Shown here in pieces: positions 1-8,777 of a stretch of DNA of 54,878 nt. Within the stretch, counting starts at the first letter, position 1, and each line of letters opens with the position of its first letter. Source of the DNA: an uncultured Desulfobacterales bacterium (GTDB taxonomy: Bacteria > Desulfobacterota > Desulfobulbia > Desulfobulbales > Desulfocapsaceae); contig CALGIJ010000037.1 of the NCBI GenBank assembly GCA_937915545.1, positions 1 through 54,878 of the forward strand, read 5' to 3'. The notes under the pieces were generated by a model that saw only the letters and a program-made list of their open reading frames with translations, made no database searches and was not told the origin of the DNA. Both the position numbers and the translations under genes were made by a program.

Positions 1-35
1 GTTTTGCTCAACTTTCTTGCTCGAGGACGAACGTT

Positions 36-836
36 TCAATTTTCAAGGTTCCCTTTATGTGAGAGGCCAGGACCGTCTGACAAAAAGATTATTTTGAATT
101 TTTTACCAGACTTTTCGTAATATTTATTAGCCTTAGAAACTTTGTCTGCATTACCCCCAGTTCGATCATCTGATTGTGCACCACCGCGAGTAGAGTCATA
201 TCTTGCAAAGCCTACGGCAACTATCTGATTTTTATCGCTTTTATTTCTAATAATGAAATCACAAGGATATTCGTCAATAAAACCTTCTAAAATTGAATTA
301 AGTTGGATATCTTTGCCTGCGCCCCTTGGACCTTCAATAGTGAATTCGGGATATGTATCTTCAAACCAAGTAAAAAACATATCTGTTAGTACATAACCTT
401 GTTCGCCACGATTGTCGTATTCACCAAGCAGAACTGAGAGTGCAGCGTATTGAGAAGGGGTTAAATGGTCAAATTGTTCTTTTAACCTTTTAATGGATTT
501 AAAGGTGTGCCCATAGTTATCTATGAAAACATCCGTTGAAATTTTCTGAATCTTTTTAGTGGCTTCTGTATCACAGACAAGAGAAACACAACGTCTAAAT
601 ATTTTCAGAAATGACATCCGCTTATCTTTATCCATAGAAACCGTAGTGTTACGTATATATTTTAGGACCTGAGCCGAAGAGTCTGATTTAAGAACTATAT
701 CGCGAAATTCTTCTATGTAAGGGGTGTATTTTTCAAGCTTATCTTCTAAAAGTTCTGGAAATGTAGTACCGCTAGGAATAGCTGTTATTATTGTATTTGG
801 ATCATCTATAGAACTAAGATAGGATTTATTATTCAT
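36..836 (-). CDS. probable type II restriction endonuclease (unassigned family)
   Basis: 266 residues starting MNNKSYL. The C-terminal half has EGPRGAGKDIQL, then DFIIRN and QIVAVGFARYDSTRGG, followed by DDRTGGNADK. An acidic residue, a hydrophobic strand and a charged strand in this order suggest a PD-(D/E)XK-like nuclease core, and the Gly/Arg/Asp-rich loop resembles type II restriction enzymes. I cannot name the specificity. A longer frame running to 992 would lie antisense inside the glycosylase gene, so I take the ATG at 836. The gene is AT-rich and is followed at the left edge by unfinished sequence where a methyltransferase could lie. Function is inferred from motifs and from the DNA glycosylase next door; it could be another type of nuclease. 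Confidence 0.5.
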   Translation of the reverse strand: MNNKSYLSSIDDPNTIITAIPSGTTFPELLEDKLEKYTPYIEEFRDIVLKSDSSAQVLKYIRNTTVSMDKDKRMSFLKIFRRCVSLVCDTEATKKIQKISTDVFIDNYGHTFKSIKRLKEQFDHLTPSQYAALSVLLGEYDNRGEQGYVLTDMFFTWFEDTYPEFTIEGPRGAGKDIQLNSILEGFIDEYPCDFIIRNKSDKNQIVAVGFARYDSTRGGAQSDDRTGGNADKVSKANKYYEKSGKKFKIIFLSDGPGLSHKGNLEN

Positions 837-837
837 T

Positions 838-1458
838 ATGATGCTACGCCAAAATGTAAGTGCAGAATTTATTAAAAAATATATAGCAGAACGCATACCT
901 GGGCTTTGTGACCTTTTGGTGCAAGTGGATTTAGTCGAACCACTAGTACCAAAGCCTGTTACTGTGTTGACTGCTATTTCGCAGATTGTCATTGGTCAAA
1001 TGCTGTCACGCAAGGCAGCCAAAACGATTATATCGAAAGCAACAAATTTAGCAATAAATAATGATATCATGGAGTTCGCTTTTCTGTCTGAAAATGATTT
1101 GCGCGCATGTGGGATCAGTGGGCGTAAGGTCAAGACAATACGGCAATTTGCAACCTACTATTCTGAAAATAAAGAAGAAGTTGAGAACTGGCGAAATCTT
1201 TCAGAGGCGGAGCTGTTTGAAACAGCAAGCAAACATTGGGGAATTTCAGAGTGGTCTGCGTCAATGCTTGGAATATTTTACTTTGGAAAGGAAAATATTT
1301 TTCCAACAAAAGATGGCAGTATCAATAAAGTATTGTCGATACTTGAATTGCGTGGAATATCAGTTGATACCAATGACGTTACACCATATAAATCTTACTT
1401 AGCATTATACCTATGGCTATTTCTTGATAGCAACTTGCTGAATTCATATCAAAACTAA
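838..1458 (+). CDS. HhH-GPD superfamily DNA glycosylase
   Basis: 206 residues (or start at 841). VIGQMLSRKAAKTI around residue 50 is the family's helix that usually reads IxxQxxS. LRACGISGRKVKTIRQFA around 88-105 is the helix-hairpin-helix, and FPTKDGSINKV near 157 holds the catalytic-type Asp. Members (AlkA, MutY/Nth relatives, thymine-DNA glycosylases) excise damaged or mismatched bases. No iron-sulfur cysteine cluster is seen at the C-terminus, so an AlkA-like or mismatch-specific enzyme is more likely than Nth/MutY. It is divergent from the putative restriction enzyme with a single base between the start codons; a thymine glycosylase correcting deaminated 5-methylcytosine is one attractive role, but this is inference. 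Confidence 0.75.
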   Translation: MMLRQNVSAEFIKKYIAERIPGLCDLLVQVDLVEPLVPKPVTVLTAISQIVIGQMLSRKAAKTIISKATNLAINNDIMEFAFLSENDLRACGISGRKVKTIRQFATYYSENKEEVENWRNLSEAELFETASKHWGISEWSASMLGIFYFGKENIFPTKDGSINKVLSILELRGISVDTNDVTPYKSYLALYLWLFLDSNLLNSYQN

Positions 1459-1614
1459 AAACAGATAGCTGTTGTAATAAGAAAAAAAATTTGACTTTTT
1501 TTGGTAAGTCTTATTATAGCCGCATTGGTTGCTAAATTAATTACCTATAATTAGCTACTTATGATATGTCCATAGAAATATGGACAAATTTTGAATTGCA
1601 GCGTAACAATAATA

Positions 1615-2274
1615 TCAACCAATCAATTCACTAAGGTAATCCTGTGCTTGGCTGTCGCCGCAATCGGCAGCCTTTTGCAGCCAGCGCCGGGCGGTTTCTA
1701 AATCCTGATCAAGAACGTCGTCAATGCCGTGATAGAAAAGGACGCCAAGGTTGAACATTGAAACGGAATGCCCTTGTTCGGCTGCACCTGAAATCAACTT
1801 TAAGGCTTCTTCATAATTGTCTGCATTATCATCCTGCAAAAGCATAATGCCCAAGTCGCCAGCAGCTGCACTGCTGCCAAGTTCTGCAGCCCTTCTGTAG
1901 TAGGCAATTGCTTTGCTTTCATTCTTTTCTACACCAAGCCCTTCACTGTAGATTGTAGCAAGGTTGAAGATTGCTTTGTCGTCGCCAAGAATGCCAGCTT
2001 GCATGAAAAATTCTACAGCTTTTTCTATGTCCTTGTCGACGAAATCACCAACCCAATATTTGTAGCCCAATTCGCAAAGACATCTTCTATCATTTTGGCT
2101 GGCTGCACGTTCGCACCAGTAAAGGCTTTTTTTGAAGTCCTTGATGGTGCCGTTGCCGATTTGGTAACGCCAGCCAATTTCAAACTGTGCTTCGGCGCCA
2201 TTGTTTTCATTGGCATCTTTCCATAATTTCTTGATTTGCTTACGTTCTTCTTTGGACAATGTGTCTGCTGGCAT
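1615..2274 (-). CDS. Sel1-repeat (TPR-like) protein
   Basis: 219 residues with about five consecutive Sel1-like repeats: AQFEIGWRYQIGNGTIKDFKKSLYW, then AIFNLATIYSEGLGVEKNESKAIAYY, AAGDLGIMLLQDDNADNYEEAL and SMFNLGVLFYHG as key cores. Each is a helix-turn-helix unit of about 36 residues with the A-x-x-x-L-G-x-x-Y pattern. No signal peptide is visible, so it is probably cytoplasmic. Sel1 repeats form a superhelical protein-binding scaffold; partner and process are unknown. It lies alone on the minus strand, convergent with the glycosylase gene. Confidence 0.8.
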   Translation of the reverse strand: MPADTLSKEERKQIKKLWKDANENNGAEAQFEIGWRYQIGNGTIKDFKKSLYWCERAASQNDRRCLCELGYKYWVGDFVDKDIEKAVEFFMQAGILGDDKAIFNLATIYSEGLGVEKNESKAIAYYRRAAELGSSAAAGDLGIMLLQDDNADNYEEALKLISGAAEQGHSVSMFNLGVLFYHGIDDVLDQDLETARRWLQKAADCGDSQAQDYLSELIG

Positions 2275-3028
2275 ATCGACATTCCTATGAATTTGTTGCA
2301 GCTTCGAACTGCTTCATTTACCCTTTAGAGAATGTTTTATACCTGCGATGTTACAGCGTGAATTTATATTGTAATATCGTTCTGCTGCGGCTTTTGTGTT
2401 CATAACTGCACAAACAGGAAATCGCGATTTGCCGTTATTTTGCCTGTATCCGACAAAGACTACTTACCTGCCATTGAAAATATGACGTCCGTTAATCTAC
2501 GGCTTTCTTCTAGCGGTTTTTTGTAAACGGTTTTCAACTTAAACCTTGGGAGTAACCTGAAAACCGGCTTCTAAAACAACAGCTGAAATTTTCTGTTTCA
2601 AAACCAAAGGAATTCTACTGAAACCACCAATTCTGAAACCGGCGGGTTTCTGACAAGCAACAATACATTTTAACAAAGTAAAAAATGGCGCGCAGATATT
2701 CTGCTGCTTCATAGATAAGCTGAAGTGATGAGCAAGAAATGCTGTTGGGAGTAACAGCCGGTTTCTTTAGCTGAAAGAAGCAGTATTTCAACCTTCAGTA
2801 CTGCAACTATTTCAAGCAAGGGAGTAAGAATTTTCAGGCTATCCTACGGTAGTATTACGAACCGCGAAAAACGGATTTTCCTGTTTTTAATGTATGTCGC
2901 ACCGTCCAGTAGCAGCACTTCATTTATAAGCATCTGCAATACCTATGATTTCTGGTTGTTTTCTTGCCTTAAAGTAGTTAAAAAATAAATAATATCGGAC
3001 TGTTGAATAATGCCAAAGACGAACTTCA
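2275..3028. other. non-coding AT-rich stretch with repeated CTGAAA motifs
   Basis: No convincing gene. CTGAAA occurs at 2557, 2583, 2618, 2633 and 2771, and its complement TTTCAG at 2832. GAAACC-GGCG-GGTTTC forms a 6-bp hairpin at 2635-2650. A longer inverted pair, GAAAACCGGCT near 2559 and AGCCGGTTTC near 2757, is also present. The density suggests a protein-binding or control region of the element, but no function is shown. Confidence 0.4.
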
Positions 3029-3259
3029 ATGACAAGAAAAGCGCCATTTATCAAAGACGAATGCTTCATACTTTTAGAAGAAATGGCAAACCAGGGTAAA
3101 GCACAGGCGATGAATGACTGCGCTGGCTTACTGCTGTTGAATGGCAATTTTGAAAAAGCTGTCAGCCTTTTTGAAAAGGCAGAAAAACAAGGCAACAAGA
3201 TGGCTGGGAGCAATTTACGAAGAATAGAGAAGTTCAGGAAAAATCAGCTGAAATCATAA
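3029..3259 (+). CDS. small single Sel1-like repeat protein
   Basis: 76 residues. The middle, AQAMNDCAGLLLLNGNFEKA followed by VSLFEKAEKQGN, matches one Sel1/TPR unit (A-x-x-x-x-A-x-L-L-x-x-G-x-x-x-x-A). The C-terminus is basic (RRIEKFRKNQLKS). It is possibly a remnant or partner of the larger Sel1 protein encoded about 750 bp upstream on the other strand. No clear Shine-Dalgarno sequence precedes the ATG, so expression is uncertain. Confidence 0.55.
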   Translation: MTRKAPFIKDECFILLEEMANQGKAQAMNDCAGLLLLNGNFEKAVSLFEKAEKQGNKMAGSNLRRIEKFRKNQLKS

Positions 3260-3300
3260 GTGGGGCAACGTTACTGGTTGCCCTATTTTTTTATGACGCT

Positions 3301-3409
3301 CAAACTGCATATAGTCTACCTACTTTTATTTGCAGTTTGAAAAATCAGGTACTTGCAAACTATCATCAACTGGTTGCTGATGACAACGAATTTGTTTTCA
3401 AACTGCAAA
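3301..3409. repeat. iteron array upstream of tyrosine recombinase A (three CAAACTGCA motifs)
   Basis: CAAACTGCA at 3301-3309, inverted TGCAGTTTG at 3331-3339, and CAAACTGCA at 3399-3407. The second and third are part of a perfect 15-bp inverted repeat, TTTGCAGTTTGAAAA (3329-3343) and TTTTCAAACTGCAAA (3395-3409). A degenerate TTGCAAACT lies at 3353. The array ends about 29 bp before the recombinase start codon. The same geometry precedes the homologous gene in element B. It is likely a recombinase binding site, serving as a resolution or recombination site and/or autoregulatory operator. Confidence 0.75.
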
Positions 3410-3437
3410 GAGTTGACCAAAACTAGGAGAAAACCGA

Positions 3438-4136
3438 ATGAATGCTTCAGCCAAAATTATCGACTTGCCTATCAGGAAATCTACCAATAAGAAAAGCACA
3501 TCAAAGAGAACACCGGCTTACCAGCCTGAATATGAAAGAATAAAATATTTCAGGAAATCTGAAATACAGGCATTGAGGAGAACTGTCAGAAATCAGGCAG
3601 AAGTAGCCCTTCAACGCCAGAATTGCACAGGTGTCAGAGATTGGGTTGTGACGGATATTTTGACGGCAACGGGATTGCGCTGTGCTGAGGTGGCGGACTT
3701 GAGAGTGGGTGATATACAAATTTCATACGGCAAGAGCAGCCTTATTGTTCGAAATGGCAAGGGCGGCAAGCGACGGGTTGTTGAAATACCGCTAAGCCTG
3801 AAGTTGCACTTGAAGCAGTACCTTCAGTGGAAAGCGCAACGATGTGAACCGATGGGTGATGATGAGCACCTTATTTTAGGGCAGCGCGGGGTAATGAAAA
3901 ATCAGGGAGTGCAGCTATTGATTAAGAAATACCTAAAATTGTTGGGTTTGTATGAAAACGGAAAAAGTGTTCATGCACTTCGTCATTCATATGCGGTGCA
4001 GTTATATCGAACATGTAAGGATATCAGGATAGTGCAACGGCAACTGGGGCATGAAAGCCCAACAGTAACGGATATCTACGTACACATCTTGCAGGAGGAC
4101 ATTCAAAAGGAAATCAAAGGAATGTGGAGCAATTAA
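3438..4136 (+). CDS. small tyrosine recombinase (Xer/integrase type), element A
   Basis: 232 residues. The catalytic set is visible: R in TATGLRCAEVADLR (about 85), K in VRNGKGGKRR (about 110), HALRHSYAVQLYR (H-x-x-R, about 180), the LGHES histidine, and the tyrosine in VTDIYVHI (about 217). The N-terminal DNA-binding domain is much shorter than in full-size XerC/D (about 300 residues), leaving about 40 residues before KYFRKSEIQALRR. AGGAG lies 9 bp before the ATG. It is homologous to the 232-residue recombinase at 35,640, and both are preceded by similarly spaced iterons. A likely job is resolving multimers of a replicating element, as TnpI does, rather than chromosomal integration, which the serine recombinase would do. 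Confidence 0.9.
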   Translation: MNASAKIIDLPIRKSTNKKSTSKRTPAYQPEYERIKYFRKSEIQALRRTVRNQAEVALQRQNCTGVRDWVVTDILTATGLRCAEVADLRVGDIQISYGKSSLIVRNGKGGKRRVVEIPLSLKLHLKQYLQWKAQRCEPMGDDEHLILGQRGVMKNQGVQLLIKKYLKLLGLYENGKSVHALRHSYAVQLYRTCKDIRIVQRQLGHESPTVTDIYVHILQEDIQKEIKGMWSN

Positions 4137-4153
4137 TCTGCTACCTTCGACAC

Positions 4154-4200
4154 TGTGCCACTACCTGCTGGTGGCACACCAGTAAAAGTTATAACTTTTA
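4154..4200. terminator. hairpin TGTGCCAC/GTGGCACA plus 18-bp palindrome
   Basis: An 8-bp stem with 9-nt loop at 4154-4178 is followed by the perfect palindrome TAAAAGTTATAACTTTTA at 4183-4200, then a T-rich tract near 4213. It sits 17 bp after the recombinase stop and is best read as a transcription terminator. The AT palindrome could instead be a protein site. Confidence 0.5.
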
Positions 4201-4603
4201 ACACCTGCCAGTAATTTTTTTTCAAATAGAGAATACTATATGTTTTCAGTATCTTATCAAGTGGGACGACCTGCGAGAACTTAAATATTTCTTATAAAAA
4301 AGCAGATTTTTTTAAGATTTGCCAAAATAAACGTATGTTATATGCAGAGGAACGATACGCCTGTAGGCGACATATGATGTTCAACCAAAGTTCAATGAAA
4401 CGAGGAAAGCGAAAAAGGAGAATCGGCAAACACACGGTGAAACGGAATTACTGATGGGCGGTGCGTATAATAATGTCAGGGTATTTAAACATTTTATAAG
4501 TTATCAGACTTAAATCATTGAAATTTTATATTCACCAATCAACGACAATTAACCTGAACACAAACACTGAAGAGCAATACTACAGACAATGGAATGAAAT
4601 TAC
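4201..4603. other. non-coding region before the Rep-like gene; candidate origin
   Basis: No gene is supported. The stretch is AT-rich with a short GC hairpin, CGCCTGTAGGCG, at 4358-4369 and purine-rich DNA around 4395-4440. If the downstream protein is a rolling-circle initiator, its nick site could lie here, but nothing in the sequence proves it. Confidence 0.3.
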
Positions 4604-5623
4604 ATGACAACACTACGACTTATCTTATTCATGATAAAAACAACAATAGACCGAATCAGCATTAGCATACCTATCGTACATGCTGAGCAATTGCTGGCAA
4701 GGATTGGCACTACCTGTACCTTAACCAATGAATACAATGATGATGAAGAAGGTTACTGGTATAAAAAGTACCTTAACCGTGACAACCGACTTACCATTAA
4801 AGGCAAATTATACGAGCCAGGAACAGAAAATAAGTACAGCAGATTATATTTATCGTTATACGACCCTGATCATAATATACAGAAATACCTGAAGTCTGTT
4901 CTATCATGGATTTATGGTAATAATTATAAAGGAAGAAATTCACCTACAGTTCAACAGGTTGAAGCTACCTTTGATTTTTTTGCTAATGATGAAGACGATC
5001 TTCAGGATATACAAGAATTCATAGAACATCATTGTTTTCTACGATATTCACGTTCTGACGCCTGTAACCAGATAGAATCTACTTTGTATACCGGTTGCAG
5101 GGGCGATATCAGGCAAGGTAGCAAAGGTATTCGATGTTATATCAAGAGAGAGCACGGTAATACCTTTTACCGGATGGAATTTCAACTTAACCGGTCTTTT
5201 TTATTGAAACACAACATTACCTTCAATTCTTTACCCTTGAACCCACTGCAATTTCAGCTGTTCGACTTCATTGATATTCTGGAAGATTTTTCAGAAACTG
5301 GCATTAAGAATATTGTTATAGCGATATTGAAGAAAAAGGGTATTACCGAATCGGGTACACCTGATTTCAACCTTCATTATCATAAGTTGGTAGCTGATAT
5401 TCGCAGTACTGTAGTGGGTGCCGACAAAAGGAAGAAAAAGTACTCTGTACCTTCGCAGATTGCGGTGTTGAAGGATATCAGAAATGAACATACTATTACC
5501 TTCAACCATAAACGGTATTTTCAGTCAATGGATAGTACCAAGCAGTTGATTGTGTGTCATGCTGACATAGGCTGTGAAGAAGAAAATACCAGTAAACACC
5601 TGATGTTCTGTCAGGGAATTTAG
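4604..5623 (+). CDS. putative replication initiation protein (Rep_trans-like)
   Basis: 339 residues; an internal start at 4631 (MIKTTIDRISISIPI) is also possible and neither has a good ribosome site. The segment ESTLYTGCRGDIRQ, then GIRCYIKREHG and YRMEFQLNRSF, around residues 160-200, follows the order seen in replication initiation factor/relaxase-like proteins: a glycine-rich 'YxGxR' strand, a Y-x-K strand and an 'R-x-E-x-x-L' strand. The family nicks a plasmid or element origin to start rolling-circle replication. I cannot identify the catalytic tyrosine with certainty. The rest of the protein is unfamiliar, so the call is tentative. Confidence 0.4.
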   Translation: MTTLRLILFMIKTTIDRISISIPIVHAEQLLARIGTTCTLTNEYNDDEEGYWYKKYLNRDNRLTIKGKLYEPGTENKYSRLYLSLYDPDHNIQKYLKSVLSWIYGNNYKGRNSPTVQQVEATFDFFANDEDDLQDIQEFIEHHCFLRYSRSDACNQIESTLYTGCRGDIRQGSKGIRCYIKREHGNTFYRMEFQLNRSFLLKHNITFNSLPLNPLQFQLFDFIDILEDFSETGIKNIVIAILKKKGITESGTPDFNLHYHKLVADIRSTVVGADKRKKKYSVPSQIAVLKDIRNEHTITFNHKRYFQSMDSTKQLIVCHADIGCEEENTSKHLMFCQGI

Positions 5624-5757
5624 GTATAAGCTAGTATTTCATTAAATTTCATAAATTTCAAAAAGGAGATGGAGCTTGAGGATAATAGTAAGATTGTAGT
5701 CTTCACACAGGAGCATGAAGTAAATTTCGGTAAGTAATTATTCACAGGAGAAAAACG

Positions 5758-6240
5758 ATGAAAAAAGTAAAAAACCCACTGAAAAACCATCCCGTATATG
5801 GACACTTGTCTGGCAATCATCAGATTTTTGATGAAGCAGACTATGGGTCTGCAAGAGCTTGTTATGAAGAAGGCTGTATTTATGCTATACGGCATATGAA
5901 GGAAGGTTTTTTGGTTTCTTCAATGCTTAAAAAAGTTAGTGTACTTTATGAAAAAGGGTACAGTGTTTCTAAATTGAATGAGGTGTTCATGGAATCAAAA
6001 TTTAAAGACGCATACTGGCAATGGAAATATTTTACATTTTTTGAGATAGCTGATGAAATCTGCGATTACATTGATGAGAATTTTCAACCAACTATAAAAT
6101 TTGAGCAGGATAAATTTTTACCAGGGAAATTCAGTAATGCTGTAGATATTAAAGAAGAATTTATCAGTCAATTTCTTAGGGGGTATGTTACTACCTGCAG
6201 GAAGGAGTACATGCGGATAAAAAAGACTTCAGCCCATTGA
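5758..6240 (+). CDS. hypothetical protein
   Basis: 160 residues with a good AGGAG before the ATG. Mixed charged and aromatic, rich in Lys, Tyr and Phe (for example DAYWQWKYFTFFEIADEICDYI near 82-103). No signal peptide, membrane segment or known motif recognised. It lies between the Rep-like gene and the yjbQ-integrase operon of element A. Possibly an element maintenance or accessory protein; no function is assigned. Confidence 0.6.
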   Translation: MKKVKNPLKNHPVYGHLSGNHQIFDEADYGSARACYEEGCIYAIRHMKEGFLVSSMLKKVSVLYEKGYSVSKLNEVFMESKFKDAYWQWKYFTFFEIADEICDYIDENFQPTIKFEQDKFLPGKFSNAVDIKEEFISQFLRGYVTTCRKEYMRIKKTSAH

Positions 6241-6706
6241 CAGATAGACGAGCCATGAAATTGTCAATATTATAACGTGTCAACCGTTAATGATTGCCCT
6301 TGATGTGAGAGAAATTGTTACGTTATTCAAGAGCAGTCAGCAATTGCAATTCCATAAAAATAGTGCCTGCCATCAACCAGCTATAAAATCAACGACAATC
6401 ACTTCTGCTGCTGTTTTCATGCTGGATGTATACACTGGGTTGTCTGTTATGAATTTACAGAATAAACCTTTATTATATTCTACTATTTTTCAACAATATA
6501 CGCAGTTTTGAAAATTTCAATTATGGTAGTCTTGTTACACGAACCGAATGATATCTTTTTCGGTGTTGCATTAGTTCAAAAAAAAGCTGAAAAGTGATTG
6601 ATAATATTGAGCAGGATAATTTTATCCAGTTCCAAACTGCAAGACAGATAAAATAACCATATTTTATCTGCATTACCTTAAAAAATATTATTTTCTGAGG
6701 AAAGTT
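6241..6706. promoter_or_regulatory. control region of the yjbQ-serine recombinase operon
   Basis: A solitary copy of the element A iteron, CAAACTGCAAG, lies at 6633-6643. Next to it is an inverted repeat CAGATAAAAT (6645-6654) / ATTTTATCTG (6661-6670) with a 6-bp spacer. GAGGAAAG is the ribosome site for the ATG at 6707. A GCAGTTTTGAAAA near 6501 resembles the iteron extension. The arrangement suggests an operator controlling integrase expression. A 73-codon frame at 6290-6511 is not credible. Confidence 0.5.
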
Positions 6707-7123
6707 ATGAAAAGCTACAGAAAAGAGCTTTGGTTTGAGGCACCTACAAGAAGAGGATTTATTAATATCACCCAAGATATTGAAAAGTGCTTACGTGAGA
6801 GTGGCGTAACTGATGGCTTATTGCTTTGTAACGCGATGCACATAACTGCTTCAGTTTTTATCAACGACGACGAATCTGGCCTGCATCACGACTTCGATGT
6901 TTGGCTAGAAAAGTTAGCACCACATGCACCTGTCGAACAGTATAAGCACAATGGCTATGAGGACAACGCAGACGCACATATGAAACGTCAGATTATGGGA
7001 CGAGAAGTTATTGTTGCCATAACAGAAGGCAAACTTGATTTCGGTACGTGGGAGCAAATTTTTTATGGCGAGTTTGATGGACGCAGGAAAAAACGTGTTT
7101 TGGTTAAAATTATTGGGGAATAG
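6707..7123 (+). CDS. yjbQ: YjbQ family protein (UPF0047), element-borne full-length copy
   Basis: 138 residues, the usual length of the YjbQ/UPF0047 family, reported as a secondary thiamine-phosphate synthase. Motifs seen: NAMHITASVFINDDESGL, HNGYEDNADAH and MGREVIVAITEGKLDFGTW. The C-terminal 97 residues differ at about 13 positions from the host remnant at 8734-9027, yet most codons differ at synonymous positions and codon use is AT-rich, like the element. The stop lies 7 bp before the integrase ATG, so the two genes form an operon. The copy probably supplies the activity lost when the element split the host gene. Confidence 0.9.
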   Translation: MKSYRKELWFEAPTRRGFINITQDIEKCLRESGVTDGLLLCNAMHITASVFINDDESGLHHDFDVWLEKLAPHAPVEQYKHNGYEDNADAHMKRQIMGREVIVAITEGKLDFGTWEQIFYGEFDGRRKKRVLVKIIGE

Positions 7124-7130
7124 AAAAGAT

Positions 7131-8777
7131 ATGGTGGAAACAATTCGATTTGCGCCTTTGATAAGGGTCAGCACAGAAAAGCAGGAAGAGCAGGGTTCAT
7201 CTTTAGATACACAGAAAGAAGCAATCTTAAAGGCAATTGAAACAATTAAAGGTGGGTACGTTCCTGATCATTGCTGGAAATATTCTGGGCAAGAGCATGC
7301 AACACCGGATTTTGAGAGGCAAATGTTCAACCAATTACTTTCAGATGCGAAAAAAGATTTATTCGACGCTGTAATCGTATACGACCCTTCTAGGTGGTCC
7401 AGGGACAACCGGCTAAGTAAAGAAGGACTGAGTATCCTGAAAGAAAATGGAGTTCGATTTTTTTGTGGGACAACAGAATATAACCTTTTTCTTCCGCAGG
7501 CATCATTATTTATCGGCATGAGTACGGAAATGAACGAGTACGTTGCCTTGGAACAAACAAGAAAAAGCCTAATAAGTAGAATAGCAAGAGCGAAAAATAA
7601 TATACCAAGTATAGGCAAACTTCCATTTGGCCGAATTTTCGATAAAAAATCAAAACAATGGAGTGTTGATCCAGATGGCCAAAAGAAAATAGTTTGGGCA
7701 GCTGAGCAGTACCTTCAGGGCAAATCTATGAGTGAAATCGCCGATACACTGGGCATGAACCATTCCAGTCTGTGGAATATTCTAAAGAATAGATCAGGAA
7801 CAGAATGGGTAATAGATTTCAATAACAAACGATTGAATATTTCTGAAACTGTTACACTTGAAATTCCTTCATTATTGTCACAAAAAACTATCGACGCTAT
7901 TTGGCAAAAATCTGAAAGTAACAAGACATTTGAACATGGTTTCATTAAAAATAAGTACCTTTTCAGCAGAATGATTTTTTGTGGTGAATGCGGTTATGCC
8001 ATGTTTGGACAAACCAATCATAGTGGACGAAGGTATTATCGGCATGCAAGAAAACGTAAAAAAGAATGTAAGAATGGAGGGATATACGTTTCAGCTGATA
8101 TTGTTGAGGAAGCAGTATTTGTCAAATTATTTGCATTGTGTGGAGATGCGCCGCGAATCGAACAAGCAGTAAAATCGTCATCTGAAAAATTCGGAGATCA
8201 TAATAAATTACTTGATGAGCAGAAAATTCTTAACAAGGAATTAAGAGCTATAGCCAATCAAAAGTCGAACTTGATAAATGCTATCGCAAGAGGAGATATC
8301 AATAGTGATGATATTAAAGAAAAAATGAATTCATTGAAACAGCAGGAATCTAAGATAGATAAACTTATTGGGGTGAATAAAGAAAAGATACGGAACACAC
8401 TATCACCAAAAGAAATTAAACAAAGAAGTGAATGGGTTAAAAAAGTCATCTTAAAAGCAGCGAAAAACACTTATGGCAGGGCAGAGCATTATCTGAAGAT
8501 GACTTGGGAGGATAAGCGTAGGCTGTCCGAGTTAATATTTTCCGGTGTTGATTTCGACGGAAAAAGAGCAGGGGTTTATCTTACAAAGGATGAACAGGGC
8601 AACCTTTTGTATGAGGCGAATGGGATAATCAATGCTAAAATTGATGGAAATTTGCCAATTTCGAAGTTCGAAATTATGGATTTATTACAGATAGATTCCG
8701 ATGACATGTCGTCGCAACAAGATTTGTTTAGCCAATGCCATGCATATCACCGCCTCGGTCTTCATCAACGACGATGA
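7131..8777 (+). CDS. large serine recombinase (integrase), element A
   Basis: 548 residues from the ATG after the yjbQ stop; an open frame extends to 7035 but overlaps yjbQ. N-terminal resolvase domain with LIRVSTEKQ (catalytic Ser), YDPSRWSRD and IGMSTEMNEYVALEQTR. The recombinase domain follows (GKLPFGRIFD..., SMSEIADTLGMNHSSLWNIL). A zinc ribbon, CGECGYAMFG, pairs with KKECKNGG, and a coiled coil spans about 355-420. Large serine recombinases integrate by attP x attB crossover. The frame runs through the attachment site at about 8735, so the last 13 or so residues (CHAYHRLGLHQRR) are host yjbQ DNA read in another frame. Confidence 0.93.
   Translation: MVETIRFAPLIRVSTEKQEEQGSSLDTQKEAILKAIETIKGGYVPDHCWKYSGQEHATPDFERQMFNQLLSDAKKDLFDAVIVYDPSRWSRDNRLSKEGLSILKENGVRFFCGTTEYNLFLPQASLFIGMSTEMNEYVALEQTRKSLISRIARAKNNIPSIGKLPFGRIFDKKSKQWSVDPDGQKKIVWAAEQYLQGKSMSEIADTLGMNHSSLWNILKNRSGTEWVIDFNNKRLNISETVTLEIPSLLSQKTIDAIWQKSESNKTFEHGFIKNKYLFSRMIFCGECGYAMFGQTNHSGRRYYRHARKRKKECKNGGIYVSADIVEEAVFVKLFALCGDAPRIEQAVKSSSEKFGDHNKLLDEQKILNKELRAIANQKSNLINAIARGDINSDDIKEKMNSLKQQESKIDKLIGVNKEKIRNTLSPKEIKQRSEWVKKVILKAAKNTYGRAEHYLKMTWEDKRRLSELIFSGVDFDGKRAGVYLTKDEQGNLLYEANGIINAKIDGNLPISKFEIMDLLQIDSDDMSSQQDLFSQCHAYHRLGLHQRR
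8731..8743. other. right attachment site (attR) of element A in yjbQ
   Basis: AT-rich element sequence (GATTTGTTTA) changes within GCCAATGCCATGC to GC-rich host yjbQ sequence that continues in the yjbQ frame as NAMHITASVF. The exact crossover bases cannot be fixed because the left junction is outside the window. Confidence 0.8.

Noticed and set aside
6290..6511. 73-codon plus-strand frame
   Set aside because: No ribosome site, no family features, lies in the control region before yjbQ.
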